Shown in pieces: positions 16,846-25,786 of a stretch of 64,000 nucleotides of DNA (its first letter is position 1; the number at the start of each line of letters is the position of its first letter). The notes beneath the pieces were generated by a model, which saw nothing but the letters and a program-made list of their open reading frames with translations, made no database searches and had not been told where the DNA came from. The position numbers and the translations under genes are program-made. The stretch spans positions 303,071 through 367,070 of the forward strand of contig NZ_FOEF01000007.1 in assembly GCF_900110575.1 (NCBI RefSeq). The letters run 5' to 3'. Source of the DNA: Amycolatopsis saalfeldensis. Lineage in GTDB: Bacteria > Actinomycetota > Actinomycetes > Mycobacteriales > Pseudonocardiaceae.

Positions 16846-17724
16846 TCAGGGCTCGGTGATCGCGGCGAGCTTGCCGGGGTTCAGCACCCAGAGGAGCTGC
16901 TCGATGCCGTCGGCCGAGCTCGTGAGGGTGACCATGGCGATGGCCTCGCCGTCGCGCCGGAGCAGCGCGCCGGGCCCGCCGTTCGCCTCCACCCACGCGA
17001 CGTCGACGCCGGCCCAGAACCGGCTCGCGAACGCCCGCAGGTACTTCGCCACCGTCTTCGCGCCGTGGACGGGGATTCGCGAGGCGCGCACCACGCCGCC
17101 ACCGTCGGAGTAGCTCACCACGTCCGCCGCGAACAGCTCTTCCAGCGCCGAAAGGTCCCCGACGCGGGCGGCGGCCACGAACGCCGACAGCAGCCGCCGT
17201 TGCTCGGGCGCGCTCACCGGCGCCCGCCGCTCGGCCGCCAGCCGTTTACGCCCGCGGCTGACCAGCTGGCGCGCGGCGGCTTCCGTGGTCCGCACGATTT
17301 CGGCGATCTGCGGGTACGGGTAGTCGAACGCCTCCCGCAGCACGTACGCCGCCCGCTCGGTCGGCGAGAGCTTCTCCAGCAGGAGCAGGACCGCGAACTC
17401 CAGCGCCGCGCTCCGTTCCGCGCCCAGCTGCGGGTCCGCGGAAGTGTCGACGGGCTCGGGCAGCCACGGCCCGACGTAGGTCTCGCGCCGCGCACGGGCG
17501 GTCTGCCCGGCGTTGATCGCCAGCCGCGTGATCGCCGTCGCCAGGTAGGCGCCCGGATCGGCCACGGCCGACCGGTCGCAGTTCTGCCAGCGCAGCCACG
17601 TCTCCTGCACCAGGTCCTCGGCGTCGGCCACACTGCCCGTCATCCGGTAGGCGATGCCGAACAGCCGCCCCCGGACCCCGGCGAACACCACGGCCGCGCC
17701 ATCGAGGTCTGCGGTCTCCTGCAT
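16846..17724 (-). CDS. sigJ-like: ECF sigma factor with SnoaL-like C-terminal domain (SigJ/ECF41 type)
   Basis: This 292-aa sigma factor starts at ATG 17724. Region 2 is visible as FGIAYRMTGSVADAEDLVQETWLRWQ. Region 4 is LSPTERAAYVLREAFDYPYPQIAEIVRTTEAAARQ. From about residue 190 a SnoaL-like extension follows (DLSALEELFAADVVSYSDGGG, WVLNPGKLAAI). This is the layout of the ECF41 group, where the C-terminal domain tunes activity in place of an anti-sigma factor. The adjacent SDR and its promoter are the expected target. GC content and codon use match the neighbours. It resembles the second sigma gene at 44297 in design. Confidence 0.87.
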   Translation of the reverse strand: MQETADLDGAAVVFAGVRGRLFGIAYRMTGSVADAEDLVQETWLRWQNCDRSAVADPGAYLATAITRLAINAGQTARARRETYVGPWLPEPVDTSADPQLGAERSAALEFAVLLLLEKLSPTERAAYVLREAFDYPYPQIAEIVRTTEAAARQLVSRGRKRLAAERRAPVSAPEQRRLLSAFVAAARVGDLSALEELFAADVVSYSDGGGVVRASRIPVHGAKTVAKYLRAFASRFWAGVDVAWVEANGGPGALLRRDGEAIAMVTLTSSADGIEQLLWVLNPGKLAAITEP

Positions 17725-17744
17725 GGGCCCAGTGTGCACTGCCG

Positions 17745-18141
17745 TCAGCCCCGGAGGTCGGCCTGCCGGAGTTGCGGGGAGACGGTGAAACCATGGCGTG
17801 CGTAGGCCGGGGTAGCCCGGACGCTCGAATGGACCGTCACCCGCACCGGCGCACCGCTCTTCCGACGCGACGCACACACTGCACATCACCCGACCGCCGC
17901 TCGGGACTCCGCGGGGTCGGCACCCGTGCGGTGACCGCCAGCCACGCCATCCCGATCACGGCCTCACCGCGGGTCAGGACCAGGCAGCGATGAGACGACG
18001 CGTGGGCCCGCGCCCAGTCCCTCAAGTCCCGCTCGAACTCGTCCCGCGGCACGGCCGGGGTCGCGCCGTTTTCCGCGGCCCACCGCCATCGGAGCCCCGC
18101 CACCACAGCGAATTCGTGGTCCCGGGGATGAGGGTTCGCAC
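17745..18141 (-). pseudogene. Decayed GNAT acetyltransferase
   Basis: The N-terminal half reads LRWRWAAENGATPAVPRDEFERDL and CLVLTRGEAVIGMAWLAVTARVP, then SGDVQCV (strand beta-4), ending at a stop at 17837. A different frame then reads VRVTVHSSVRATPAYARHGFTVSPQL to TGA 17745, which is the normal C-terminal GNAT strand and helix. The acetyl-CoA loop and helix between them (about 25-30 residues, the R/Q-x-x-G-x-G/A region) are deleted. A possible third frame (VRTLIPGTT from GTG 18141) may be the old N-terminus. The gene cannot make a functional acetyltransferase. Confidence 0.75.
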
Positions 18142-18171
18142 GGTGGCGTCAAGACCACCGCGCGAACCCTC
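18130..18171 (-). terminator. Hairpin terminator after the beta-lactamase-like gene
   Basis: GAGGGTTCGC (18130-18139) pairs with GCGAACCCTC (18162-18171), and inside it GGTGG pairs with CCACC. It starts 9 nt beyond the stop of the upstream minus-strand gene. Confidence 0.8.
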
Positions 18172-18179
18172 GTTCCGCC

Positions 18180-19316
18180 TTACAGCGCGCAGTAGGCGTT
18201 CAGCGCGGCGGTGCCGACATCCGTCTGGCCGGGTGTGCCCTCGATCATGTGGAACTCGTTGACCGCGTACACCATCTGCTTGCTGCCGTCATCGCTGGTG
18301 ATCCACTGGCTCAGGTAGCCGAGGACGGCGCCGGTGTGGGTCCACACCGGACCGCACGGGGTCTGGGCGTGGCCGATGCCCAGGCCGTAGCCGTTGCCGG
18401 AGGTGGCGTCCATCGGGACGGTGGTCTTCAGCTCCTGCTCCTGCGCCGGCTGGAGCAGCTTGCCGGTCATCAGCGCCCGCTCGAAGGTGGCCAGGTCGTC
18501 CAGAGTGGACACGATGGCGCCGGCCGAGCCGAACGCCTGCACCTGCGACGCCGTGACGTCCCGGTACACGCCGAGCGCGAGGAAGTAGCCGTTCAGCGAA
18601 TTGGCCGGCATGGCCGGGTCCGAGGTCGGGAACGTGGTGTCGTGCAGGCCGAGTGGCTCGATGATCCGGTGCTGGATCTCGGCCGCGGGGTCGTTGCCGG
18701 TGACCGCCTTGATCACCATGCCGGCCAGCACGTAGTTGGTGCTGGAGTAGGAGTACTTCGCGCCCGGCGCGGCGACGGGCTTGCTCGCCGTGCCGAGGTT
18801 GACCAGGGTTTGCGGCGCCCACTGCAGGCTGGGGTCGAGGTTGCCGACGTAGTTCAGGTCGAACTGCGCGTTGCCCGCGTAGTCCGGGATCCCCGAGGTG
18901 TGGGTGAGCAGCTGCCGGAGGGTGATCTTGGTGCCGTCGTTGCCGTTGGCGTGCACCGCGCCGGGCAGCCAGTGGTCCACGGTGTCGTCGAGCGAGAGCT
19001 TGTGCTCGGCCTCCAGCTGCAACAGCACGGTGGCGGTGAACGCCTTGGTGTTGCTGCCGATCCGGAACTTCATCTTCGGATCGGCCGGCGTCCCCTTGAC
19101 CCGGTCGGCGGCACCGGCCTGGATGTACTGGGTGTTGTCGCCATCGCGGACCATCCCGATCACGGCGGGATATCCGTCCTTGAGCCCGGCCTGGGCCCCG
19201 GCCTGCAGGATCTCGGCCGGCGTCTGGGCCGGCGCCGCGTTCGCCGCACCAGCGAGGCCGGCCATCAGCGGCACCGCCGCCGCCAGGGCCAGGATCCTCT
19301 TGGCAGTCACGAACAT
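18180..19316 (-). CDS. Secreted serine beta-lactamase/DD-peptidase-like hydrolase
   Basis: This 378-aa exported protein has a signal peptide (RILALAAAVPLMAGLAGAANAAPA). The penicillin-recognising fold has the nucleophile Ser88 in SNTK (88-91), a YSSTN motif as the second element, and HTG in VWTHTGAVLGY as the third. The size and motifs match class C-like serine hydrolases: DD-carboxypeptidases, esterases or beta-lactamases. I cannot separate resistance from cell-wall or esterase roles. It is a single gene with its own terminator. The start ATG 19316 fits the signal peptide. Confidence 0.87.
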   Translation of the reverse strand: MFVTAKRILALAAAVPLMAGLAGAANAAPAQTPAEILQAGAQAGLKDGYPAVIGMVRDGDNTQYIQAGAADRVKGTPADPKMKFRIGSNTKAFTATVLLQLEAEHKLSLDDTVDHWLPGAVHANGNDGTKITLRQLLTHTSGIPDYAGNAQFDLNYVGNLDPSLQWAPQTLVNLGTASKPVAAPGAKYSYSSTNYVLAGMVIKAVTGNDPAAEIQHRIIEPLGLHDTTFPTSDPAMPANSLNGYFLALGVYRDVTASQVQAFGSAGAIVSTLDDLATFERALMTGKLLQPAQEQELKTTVPMDATSGNGYGLGIGHAQTPCGPVWTHTGAVLGYLSQWITSDDGSKQMVYAVNEFHMIEGTPGQTDVGTAALNAYCAL

Positions 19317-19408
19317 TCGTCCCCCTGTTCAGTTCGGTCAGTACAGCGTTCGAGGAGGACGCTAGCGAGAGGTGATGAAACTCCGATGAAATCGCCGACC
19401 GGCCGGGC

Positions 19409-20182
19409 TCAGAGGAAGATGCGGGCGTTTTCCAGCCAGGTCCGCGCGTCCTCGCCGACCGCCGTCAGATCGGTCGCGGCCAGGGGACGGCGCTGGGCGG
19501 CACGAAGGCAGAAGTCGAGGGCACTGCCCTGGACCCGCTGGGCGGCGTCTTCCGGTCCCCAGGCCCAGTTCTGGCCGTCCGGACCGGTCAGCTCGACCCG
19601 GAACGGTTCCGACGGCAGCGGCAATTGCGCCGCGTAGAACGACAATCCCCGGCCGAGCACGCCCAGCGCGGCCACGTGCTGGAGCCGGCTGGTCGGACGC
19701 CGGGTGGCGCCCACCGCGTCGAAGACGTCCTGACCGTGGGCCCAGGTTTCCATCAGCCGCAGCGGGACCATGAGCGCCGCGGTCAGCTCCGAGCCGTACC
19801 ACGGAAAGCCGTGGTCCAGCGGGAGGTCGCGGAGCGCGACCGCCACCTCGGCGCGGCCGGCCCGCCATGCTGCCAGCAGCTCCGCTCGTGGTCTGGCCGC
19901 GCCCTCGGCGGCCTCGAGGTCGGCCCGCTGGGGTCCGGCGGCCTCCGCCTGCTTCAGCACGAGGTCGAACGCCTCCGGCGTGCGGATGGCGATCAGCACA
20001 TTCGCATCGGCTGCGGCGAGGTGCGCGATCTGGTGGGCGATCGTCCACCCCGCGGCGGGCGTGGGCACGGACCAGTCGGCCTGCCCGGCCACCAGCGCGT
20101 CCAGCTCGGCTCCTTCGGCCACCAGGCCGGGCAGCGCGAGAGCACGCTCCACACCGGACAGGTCGAGGCCGTAGTCCAGCAT
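19409..20182 (-). CDS. TIGR03084-like metal-binding protein (maleylpyruvate isomerase fold)
   Basis: This 257-aa protein starts at ATG 20182, with GAAGGGG 5 nt upstream. TIAHQIAHLAAAD supplies two histidines, and LRLMETWAHGQDVFDA supplies a third, forming the DinB/MDMPI four-helix metal site. The C-terminal part has a beta-rich domain (FRVELTGPDGQNWAWGPEDAAQRVQGSALDFCLRAAQRR) resembling an SCP2-like domain. This group is abundant in actinobacteria and some members use mycothiol. Its own reaction is unknown. It stands alone between the lactamase-like gene and the sugar operon. Confidence 0.8.
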   Translation of the reverse strand: MLDYGLDLSGVERALALPGLVAEGAELDALVAGQADWSVPTPAAGWTIAHQIAHLAAADANVLIAIRTPEAFDLVLKQAEAAGPQRADLEAAEGAARPRAELLAAWRAGRAEVAVALRDLPLDHGFPWYGSELTAALMVPLRLMETWAHGQDVFDAVGATRRPTSRLQHVAALGVLGRGLSFYAAQLPLPSEPFRVELTGPDGQNWAWGPEDAAQRVQGSALDFCLRAAQRRPLAATDLTAVGEDARTWLENARIFL

Positions 20183-20251
20183 CGGCACCCCTTCACACAC
20201 GTCGGCTGAGGCCGCCAGGCTACCGGAAAATCGGCCTCGGCCGGACCGCGC

Positions 20252-22012
20252 TCAGGCCTCGGTGTGCCCCAGCAGCGGCCGCGGCACGAACCGGGCCACC
20301 GGGTCGAGCAGCACGTCCAGCTCCAGCACCACGAGGTCGTTGGCGCCCGCGCGGACGACCGGCGCCGGCACGTACAGCGTCCGCTGCGGCCCGCGCCGCC
20401 AGTAGCGGCCGAGCAGGAAACCGTTGAGCCACACCAGTCCCTTGCCCCACTCCCCCGTGTCCAGGAACAGGTCGGCGGGCTCGTCGACGCCGACCTCAGC
20501 CCGCAGCAGCACCGGCCCGGCCACCGGCTCACCGGGTCGGACAGCCGAGGTGGCCGACGGACGCAGCCCGGGCAGCGCCGCCAGGTCGATCGGCAGGACT
20601 TCCCAGCCGGTCAGCGGTTCGCCGTGCAGCGAAGCGCCGCCGACGATGCCTTTCGCCTCGCCGATCCGCGGGCCGTAGTCGACCCGGCCCTGGTCCTCGA
20701 CCAGCACGAGCAGCTCGCCCCGCGCCGCCGGAAGCGCCAGCGCGCGTTCGTGGTGCTCCCGCAGCAGCGTGCCCACCGGGGCGCCGTCGAAGAACACCGT
20801 CGCCCGGTCACGGACTTCGCCGAAGGTCAGCACGCCCGGACGGTCGCCGTCGACCCGCGTGCGCAGCAGCGCCAGCCGCGGCATCGGGCTGAGGTCGTCG
20901 AGCACCGGCAGCTCGTGGTGCGCCTGCCAGGTGCCCCAGCGGTCCGGGTCGTCGAGCAGCCGCACCGGTTCGCCCAGCGCCGCGGCCAGGGCGGGCGCCG
21001 GGCCGGCTGGAGGAGGCACGGTGCCGGGCACCGGGTGGTAGCGGGCGATCACCTCCCGGAACGCGTGGTATTTCGGCGTCGGATGACCGGCTTCGTCCAG
21101 CGGCGCGTCGTAGTCGTAGGAGGTGACCAGCGGCTGGTAGACGCCCTTGTCGTTGGCACCGCTGGTCAGGCCGAAGTTGGTGCCGCCGTGGAACATGTAC
21201 AGGTTGACCGACGCGCCGGCGGCCAGCAGGGCGTCCAGCTCGGCCGCCGCGTCCGCCGCGGAGGTGGTGTGGTGGTGGGCGCCCCAGTGGTCGAACCAGC
21301 CGTTCCAGAACTCGCCGCACATCAGCGGCCCGGCCGGCTGGTGGGCGCGCAGGACGGCCAGCCGCGCCTCGGCGCCGGAGCCGAACGACGCGGTCCGGTG
21401 CAGCCCGTCGAGCCCGCCCGCCGCCAGCATCTCCGGCACCGGCTGGTCCACTGTGGTCAGTGGCACGGTGATGCCCGCTTCACGCGTGTACTCGGCCAGT
21501 GCCTTGAGGTACCGCGGGTCGCTGCCGAACGCACCGTATTCGTTCTCGACCTGGACCAGCAGCACCGGCCCGCCGCGGTCGGCCTGGTGCGGGACGACCA
21601 CCCGCAGCACCTGCGCCAGGTACTCGCGCACCGCGGCGAGGTAACGCGGCTCGAACCGGCGGATGCCGACCTCGGGATCGCGGAACAGCCACGCCGGCAG
21701 GCCGCCGTTGTCCCACTCCGCGCAGATGTACGGGCCGGGCCGGACGATCGCGTACATCCCGGCGTCGGCGATCAGCTCCAGGAACCGGCCGAGGTCGAGG
21801 CCGCCGGAGAGGTCGAACGTGCCGGGCTCGGGCGCGTGCGCGTTCCACGGCACGTACGTCTCGATGGTGTTGAGCCCCATCCGCCGGGCCTTGTCGATCC
21901 GGTCGGCCCACAGTCCGGGGTGCACGCGGAAGTAGTGCAGGCCGCCGGACAGGATCCGGAACGGGCGGCCGTCGAGCAGGAAGTCGGACTCGCCGATGGT
22001 GAACTCAGGCAT
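20252..22012 (-). CDS. GH35 beta-galactosidase (intracellular)
   Basis: This 586-aa glycoside hydrolase has no signal peptide. The (beta/alpha)8 barrel carries GGLHYFRVHPGLWADRI at 23-39, the acid/base Glu158 in QVENEYGAFGSD and the nucleophile Glu234 in GEFWNGWFDHWG. FHGGTNFG near 278 is also present, and beta domains follow. The length matches bacterial GH35 enzymes. It should remove beta-galactosyl residues in the cytoplasm after uptake. Its ATG overlaps the arabinofuranosidase stop by 8 nt, so translation is coupled. It is the last gene of the five-gene sugar operon controlled by the divergent LacI protein. Confidence 0.92.
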   Translation of the reverse strand: MPEFTIGESDFLLDGRPFRILSGGLHYFRVHPGLWADRIDKARRMGLNTIETYVPWNAHAPEPGTFDLSGGLDLGRFLELIADAGMYAIVRPGPYICAEWDNGGLPAWLFRDPEVGIRRFEPRYLAAVREYLAQVLRVVVPHQADRGGPVLLVQVENEYGAFGSDPRYLKALAEYTREAGITVPLTTVDQPVPEMLAAGGLDGLHRTASFGSGAEARLAVLRAHQPAGPLMCGEFWNGWFDHWGAHHHTTSAADAAAELDALLAAGASVNLYMFHGGTNFGLTSGANDKGVYQPLVTSYDYDAPLDEAGHPTPKYHAFREVIARYHPVPGTVPPPAGPAPALAAALGEPVRLLDDPDRWGTWQAHHELPVLDDLSPMPRLALLRTRVDGDRPGVLTFGEVRDRATVFFDGAPVGTLLREHHERALALPAARGELLVLVEDQGRVDYGPRIGEAKGIVGGASLHGEPLTGWEVLPIDLAALPGLRPSATSAVRPGEPVAGPVLLRAEVGVDEPADLFLDTGEWGKGLVWLNGFLLGRYWRRGPQRTLYVPAPVVRAGANDLVVLELDVLLDPVARFVPRPLLGHTEA

Positions 22013-23540
22013 GCGGGGCCGCCTCCGGGCGCAGCCGGAGCACGGTCCAGGACAGGGGCGGCAGGCTCGCGGTGATGACGGTTCCTCTCGCGTCGGCGGT
22101 CGCGGCCACGCCGGGCAGCGCGACCGGCCGGACGGGCTCGGACTCGGCGGTGTTGACGGTGTGCCGCGTCCCGCCTTCGGGCACGGTGAGCGTCTCGGCG
22201 TGGTGCACGGCGAAGCGTCCGCCGCGCAGCCGGAGCCGGATTTCGGTGGGCGACGCCGGATCGCGGTTGGTGAGGAACACCGCGCACTGCCCGGACTCGT
22301 CGAGAGTCGCGGCCGCGTCGACGACGTCGACCTCACCGTGCTGCGCGGTCCGGACACGCCCGCCGGTCACGGCCAGCCGGAGGCTCACCCCGCGGGCCAG
22401 CGCGGCGGCCAGCCGGAACGGGTGGAACGTGGCCTGCCGCCAGGCCGGGCCGCCGGGCTCGGTGCGGATCGGCGCGATCGCGTTCACCAGCTGGGCCTGG
22501 TTGGCCATGGTGACGCGATCGACGTTGCGCAGCAAGGAATTCAGCAGCGAGCCGACGACCACGGCGTCGGTGACGGTGTAGGTGTCCTCCAGCAGGCGCG
22601 GGTGCTCGCGCCAGCCGCCCGCGACGAGCCGCGGCTGGTCGGTCTCGTTCCAGCGGCGCTGGTCCCAGACGTTCCACTCGTCGACGCTGATCCCGATCCG
22701 GCGGTCCAGCCCCAGTTCGGCCACGGTCTCGTCGATGATGGCCGCGCAGTCGCGGATGTAGGCGTCCAGCGCGGCCGCGCTCGCGAGGTAACTCCCGGTG
22801 TCGCCGTCGAGCTCCTGGTAGTAGGCGTGCAGCGAGATGTGGTCGGCGAGCGCGGCGGTGTGGCGCAGCACCGTGCGCTCCCAGGAGCCGAACGTCGGCA
22901 TCTCGGCGTTGGAGCTGCCCGCCACGACCAGCTCGACGCCCGGGTCGATCATCCGCAGCACCCGCGCGGTCTCCGCGGCGAGGCGGCCGTACTCGTCCGC
23001 GGTCTTGTGCCCGGCCTGCCACGGGCCGTCCATCTCGTTGCCCAGGCACCACAGCCGGAAGCCGAACGGGCGGTCGGCGCCGTTCGCGCGCCGCCGCTCG
23101 CTCAGCTCCGTGCCACCGGGGTGGTTGCAGTACTCGAGCACGTCCGCCGCCTCCTGAATCCCGCGGGTGCCCAGGTTGACCGCGTACATCACCTCGACAC
23201 CGGCCGCCTCGGCCCACTCGGCGAACTCGTGCAGCCCGAACCGGTTCGGCTCGACGCTGTGCCACGCCGGGTCGAGCCGGACCGGACGCTGCCCGACCCC
23301 GTCCTCCCACCGATAAGCGGATACGAAGTTGCCGCCGGGATATCGGACCACGGACGGCCCCAGCTCACGCACCAGCTCCAGCACGTCACCGCGGAACCCG
23401 CGACCGTCCGAAGTGGAGTGACCCGGTTCGTGGATCCCGGTGTAGACCGCGCGCCCCAGGTGCTCGACGAAGGAGCCGAACAGCCGGCGCGGGACCGGGC
23501 CGATCACGTCGGCGACGGCGGCTTCGATGTCGGCGCGCAC
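22005..23540 (-). CDS. GH51 alpha-L-arabinofuranosidase
   Basis: This 511-aa enzyme has acid/base Glu169 in CLGNEMDGPWQ and nucleophile Glu288 in SVDEWNVW. FGSFVEHLGRAVYTGI at the start and VRYPGGNFVS are GH51 signatures. No signal peptide is present. It should release arabinose from imported arabino-oligosaccharides. It begins 4 nt after the binding-protein gene with GTG, and overlaps the galactosidase by 8 nt. The pairing with GH35 suggests an arabinogalactan-type substrate. Confidence 0.93.
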   Translation of the reverse strand: MRADIEAAVADVIGPVPRRLFGSFVEHLGRAVYTGIHEPGHSTSDGRGFRGDVLELVRELGPSVVRYPGGNFVSAYRWEDGVGQRPVRLDPAWHSVEPNRFGLHEFAEWAEAAGVEVMYAVNLGTRGIQEAADVLEYCNHPGGTELSERRRANGADRPFGFRLWCLGNEMDGPWQAGHKTADEYGRLAAETARVLRMIDPGVELVVAGSSNAEMPTFGSWERTVLRHTAALADHISLHAYYQELDGDTGSYLASAAALDAYIRDCAAIIDETVAELGLDRRIGISVDEWNVWDQRRWNETDQPRLVAGGWREHPRLLEDTYTVTDAVVVGSLLNSLLRNVDRVTMANQAQLVNAIAPIRTEPGGPAWRQATFHPFRLAAALARGVSLRLAVTGGRVRTAQHGEVDVVDAAATLDESGQCAVFLTNRDPASPTEIRLRLRGGRFAVHHAETLTVPEGGTRHTVNTAESEPVRPVALPGVAATADARGTVITASLPPLSWTVLRLRPEAAPHA

Positions 23541-23544
23541 CGCC

Positions 23545-24876
23545 TCAGCCCGCGTTCACGGTGAAGCCCTGCTGGTTGCCGTAGTCGACCAGCGCCTGCT
23601 GCCACGCGCCCAGTGCCGGGTCGAGCGCGGTGCCGTTCAGGTAGGCCTTGCCGACGGTGTCGCTGAAAACGCTGTTGGCGTACGCCTGATACGGCAGGTA
23701 GCTCCAGCCTTTCGCGACGTTCTTCGACGCGTCGACGAGCACCTGGTTGATCTTCTGCCCGCCGAAGTACGGCACGGACTGGTCGAGGAACGCGGGCGAG
23801 TTCAGGTCGGCCGTGGTGGCCGGGAAGCCGCCGCTCGCGATGAACGCCTTCACGCCGTTGCCGTGGTTGAGCCAGCGCACGAACGCCGCGGCCAGCGCCG
23901 GATTGGCGCTCTGCTTGAGCACCGACTGGGTGCTGCCGCCGTTCTCCGCGGTGACCGGCTGCCCGCCGCCGTAGGTCGGCATCGGCGCCACCGCCCACTT
24001 CCCGGCGCCGCCGGGGATCGAGGACTCGAAGTTGCCGGGCATCCAGGCACCGGTGGCCAGTGACGCGATGGTGCCGTCGCCGAGCGCGCGGAACCAGTCG
24101 TCGGTCCACTCCTTGACCGGGGCGACCAGCTTGCCCTCGATCAGCTGGTTCCACACCGCGGTCCACTTCTTCGTGCCCGCGTCGGCCAGGTCGATCTTCA
24201 CGTTCCGGCCGTCGGCGGTGTACGGGTGCCCGCCCGCCTGCCAGATCATGCTGCTGACGAACCCGGGGTCGCCGGTGTCGGAGACCAGGTACTTGGCCGG
24301 GTCCGCGGCGTGCAGCTTCTTCGCCGCGGCAACGTATTCGTCCCAGGTCTTCGGCACGGCGATGCCGTACTGCGCGAAGACCTCCTTGTTGTAGAACAAC
24401 GCCATCGGCCCGGAATCCTGCGGCAGGCCGTACAGCCCGTCACCGCTCTTCACACTGGCCCAGGTCGAGGCGGTGTAGTCCTTTTCGAACGCGCCGAAGC
24501 CGTACTGGCCGAGGTCGGCCAGCGACTGGGTGAGCGCGAACTGCGGGAGCGCGTAGTACTCGAGCTGAACCACGTCCGGGCCGCCGGTGCCGGCCTTGAT
24601 CGCGTTCTGCAGCTTGGTGTACTCGTCCTTGTTCGTGCCCGCGTTGACGTAGTTCACGTGGACGTTCGGATACTCCTTCTCGAACGCCGCGACCTGGTCC
24701 TTGGCCGAGGGCGTCCAGCTCCAGTAGGTGATCGTCCCGCCCGCCTTCAGGGCGGCGTCGACGGAGTCCTGGTTGCCGGCCGGCCCGGACGAGCCGGCCG
24801 ACGAGCAGCCGGCCGCCAGCGCGGCGGCCAGCGCCACGGCGGCGAACGCCTTGGCGCGGATGCGGATTCGTGCCAT
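23545..24876 (-). CDS. Sugar ABC transporter substrate-binding lipoprotein
   Basis: This 443-aa protein has a lipoprotein signal (AKAFAAVALAAALAAGC, lipid-attached Cys24). It shows the cluster B/CUT1 pattern: ITYWSWTPSAKDQVAAFEKEYP, LPQDSGPMALFYNKEVFAQYG, WMPGNFESSIPG. ATG 24876 is used because GAAAGGA lies 7 nt upstream and the signal starts there. It delivers an oligosaccharide to the two permeases. No ATPase is in the operon, which is normal for actinobacterial CUT1 systems that share an MsiK-type ATPase. Confidence 0.92.
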   Translation of the reverse strand: MARIRIRAKAFAAVALAAALAAGCSSAGSSGPAGNQDSVDAALKAGGTITYWSWTPSAKDQVAAFEKEYPNVHVNYVNAGTNKDEYTKLQNAIKAGTGGPDVVQLEYYALPQFALTQSLADLGQYGFGAFEKDYTASTWASVKSGDGLYGLPQDSGPMALFYNKEVFAQYGIAVPKTWDEYVAAAKKLHAADPAKYLVSDTGDPGFVSSMIWQAGGHPYTADGRNVKIDLADAGTKKWTAVWNQLIEGKLVAPVKEWTDDWFRALGDGTIASLATGAWMPGNFESSIPGGAGKWAVAPMPTYGGGQPVTAENGGSTQSVLKQSANPALAAAFVRWLNHGNGVKAFIASGGFPATTADLNSPAFLDQSVPYFGGQKINQVLVDASKNVAKGWSYLPYQAYANSVFSDTVGKAYLNGTALDPALGAWQQALVDYGNQQGFTVNAG

Positions 24877-24919
24877 CGAGTGTCCTTTCACGACATTGTG
24901 ACTACGGCTTACCACTCGG

Positions 24920-25786
24920 TCACTGTTTGACGCTGCCGGCGCTGAGCCCCGACTGCCAGAACCGCTGCATCAGCAGGAAGGCGATGACCAGCGGGACGAT
25001 GGTGAGCACCGAGCCGGTGAGCACCAGGTTGTAGATCGGCTTGGCGCCGGCGCCGTTCGCCTGCGCGCTCCACTGGCTCAGCCCGACGGTCAGCGGGTAC
25101 CACTTCGGGTCGCTGAGCATGATCAGCGGCAGGAAGTAGTTGTTCCAAGTGGACACCATGGTGAACAGCGCGACGGTGACGATCCCGGGCACCAGCTGGC
25201 GCACCGTCACGGTGAGGAAGATCCGGAGCTCCCCCGCGCCGTCGATCCGCGCCGCTTCCAGCAGCTCGTCGGGCACGGCGTCGGCGGCGTACACCCAGAT
25301 CAGGTAGAGGCCGAACGGGCTGATCAGCGACGGGATGATGATGGCGAGCGGGGTGTCGGTCAGCCCCAGCTTGCTGAACAGCAGGAACGTCGGCACGGCG
25401 AGCGCGGTGCCGGGCACGGCGACCGCCCCGAGCACCACCGCGAAAACCGCTTTGCGGCCGGGGAAACGGTATTTGGCCAGCCCGTAGCCCGCCGCGGTGG
25501 CCAGCAGCGTCGCCCCGCCGGCGCCGACGACCACGTAGAACAGCGTGTTCCCCAGCCAGCGCAGGAAGATCCCGTTGTCGTACGTGAACGTCTCGGCGAT
25601 GTTGCCGAACAACGCGAACGGGCCGCCGAACGCCAGGCCGGAGGTGGTGAACAACGCCGACTGGGTCTTCGTCGCGTTGATGATCAGCCACACCAGGGGA
25701 ATCAGCGTGTACACCAGGTACACCGCCATCACCGTGGTGAGCACCCGCGACTTGCGCGGCCGCGAGAACGAGACCGGCCGGTCCAT
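24920..25786 (-). CDS. CUT1 sugar ABC permease, MalG type
   Basis: This 288-aa inner-membrane protein has six hydrophobic segments and the EAA loop EAARIDGAGELRIFLTVTVRQLVPG, which contacts the ATPase. MalG-type features include the terminal QSGLSAGSVKQ, matching the QRxLxxGLTxGAVKG ending of the family. The start ATG shares one base with the stop of the upstream permease (TGATG). It forms the translocation pore with its partner. Confidence 0.92.
   Translation of the reverse strand: MDRPVSFSRPRKSRVLTTVMAVYLVYTLIPLVWLIINATKTQSALFTTSGLAFGGPFALFGNIAETFTYDNGIFLRWLGNTLFYVVVGAGGATLLATAAGYGLAKYRFPGRKAVFAVVLGAVAVPGTALAVPTFLLFSKLGLTDTPLAIIIPSLISPFGLYLIWVYAADAVPDELLEAARIDGAGELRIFLTVTVRQLVPGIVTVALFTMVSTWNNYFLPLIMLSDPKWYPLTVGLSQWSAQANGAGAKPIYNLVLTGSVLTIVPLVIAFLLMQRFWQSGLSAGSVKQ

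Noticed and set aside
18180..19316. Calling the serine hydrolase an AmpC resistance enzyme
   Set aside because: The three motifs are shared by DD-peptidases and esterases, and nothing in the context (no AmpR-like regulator) supports resistance.
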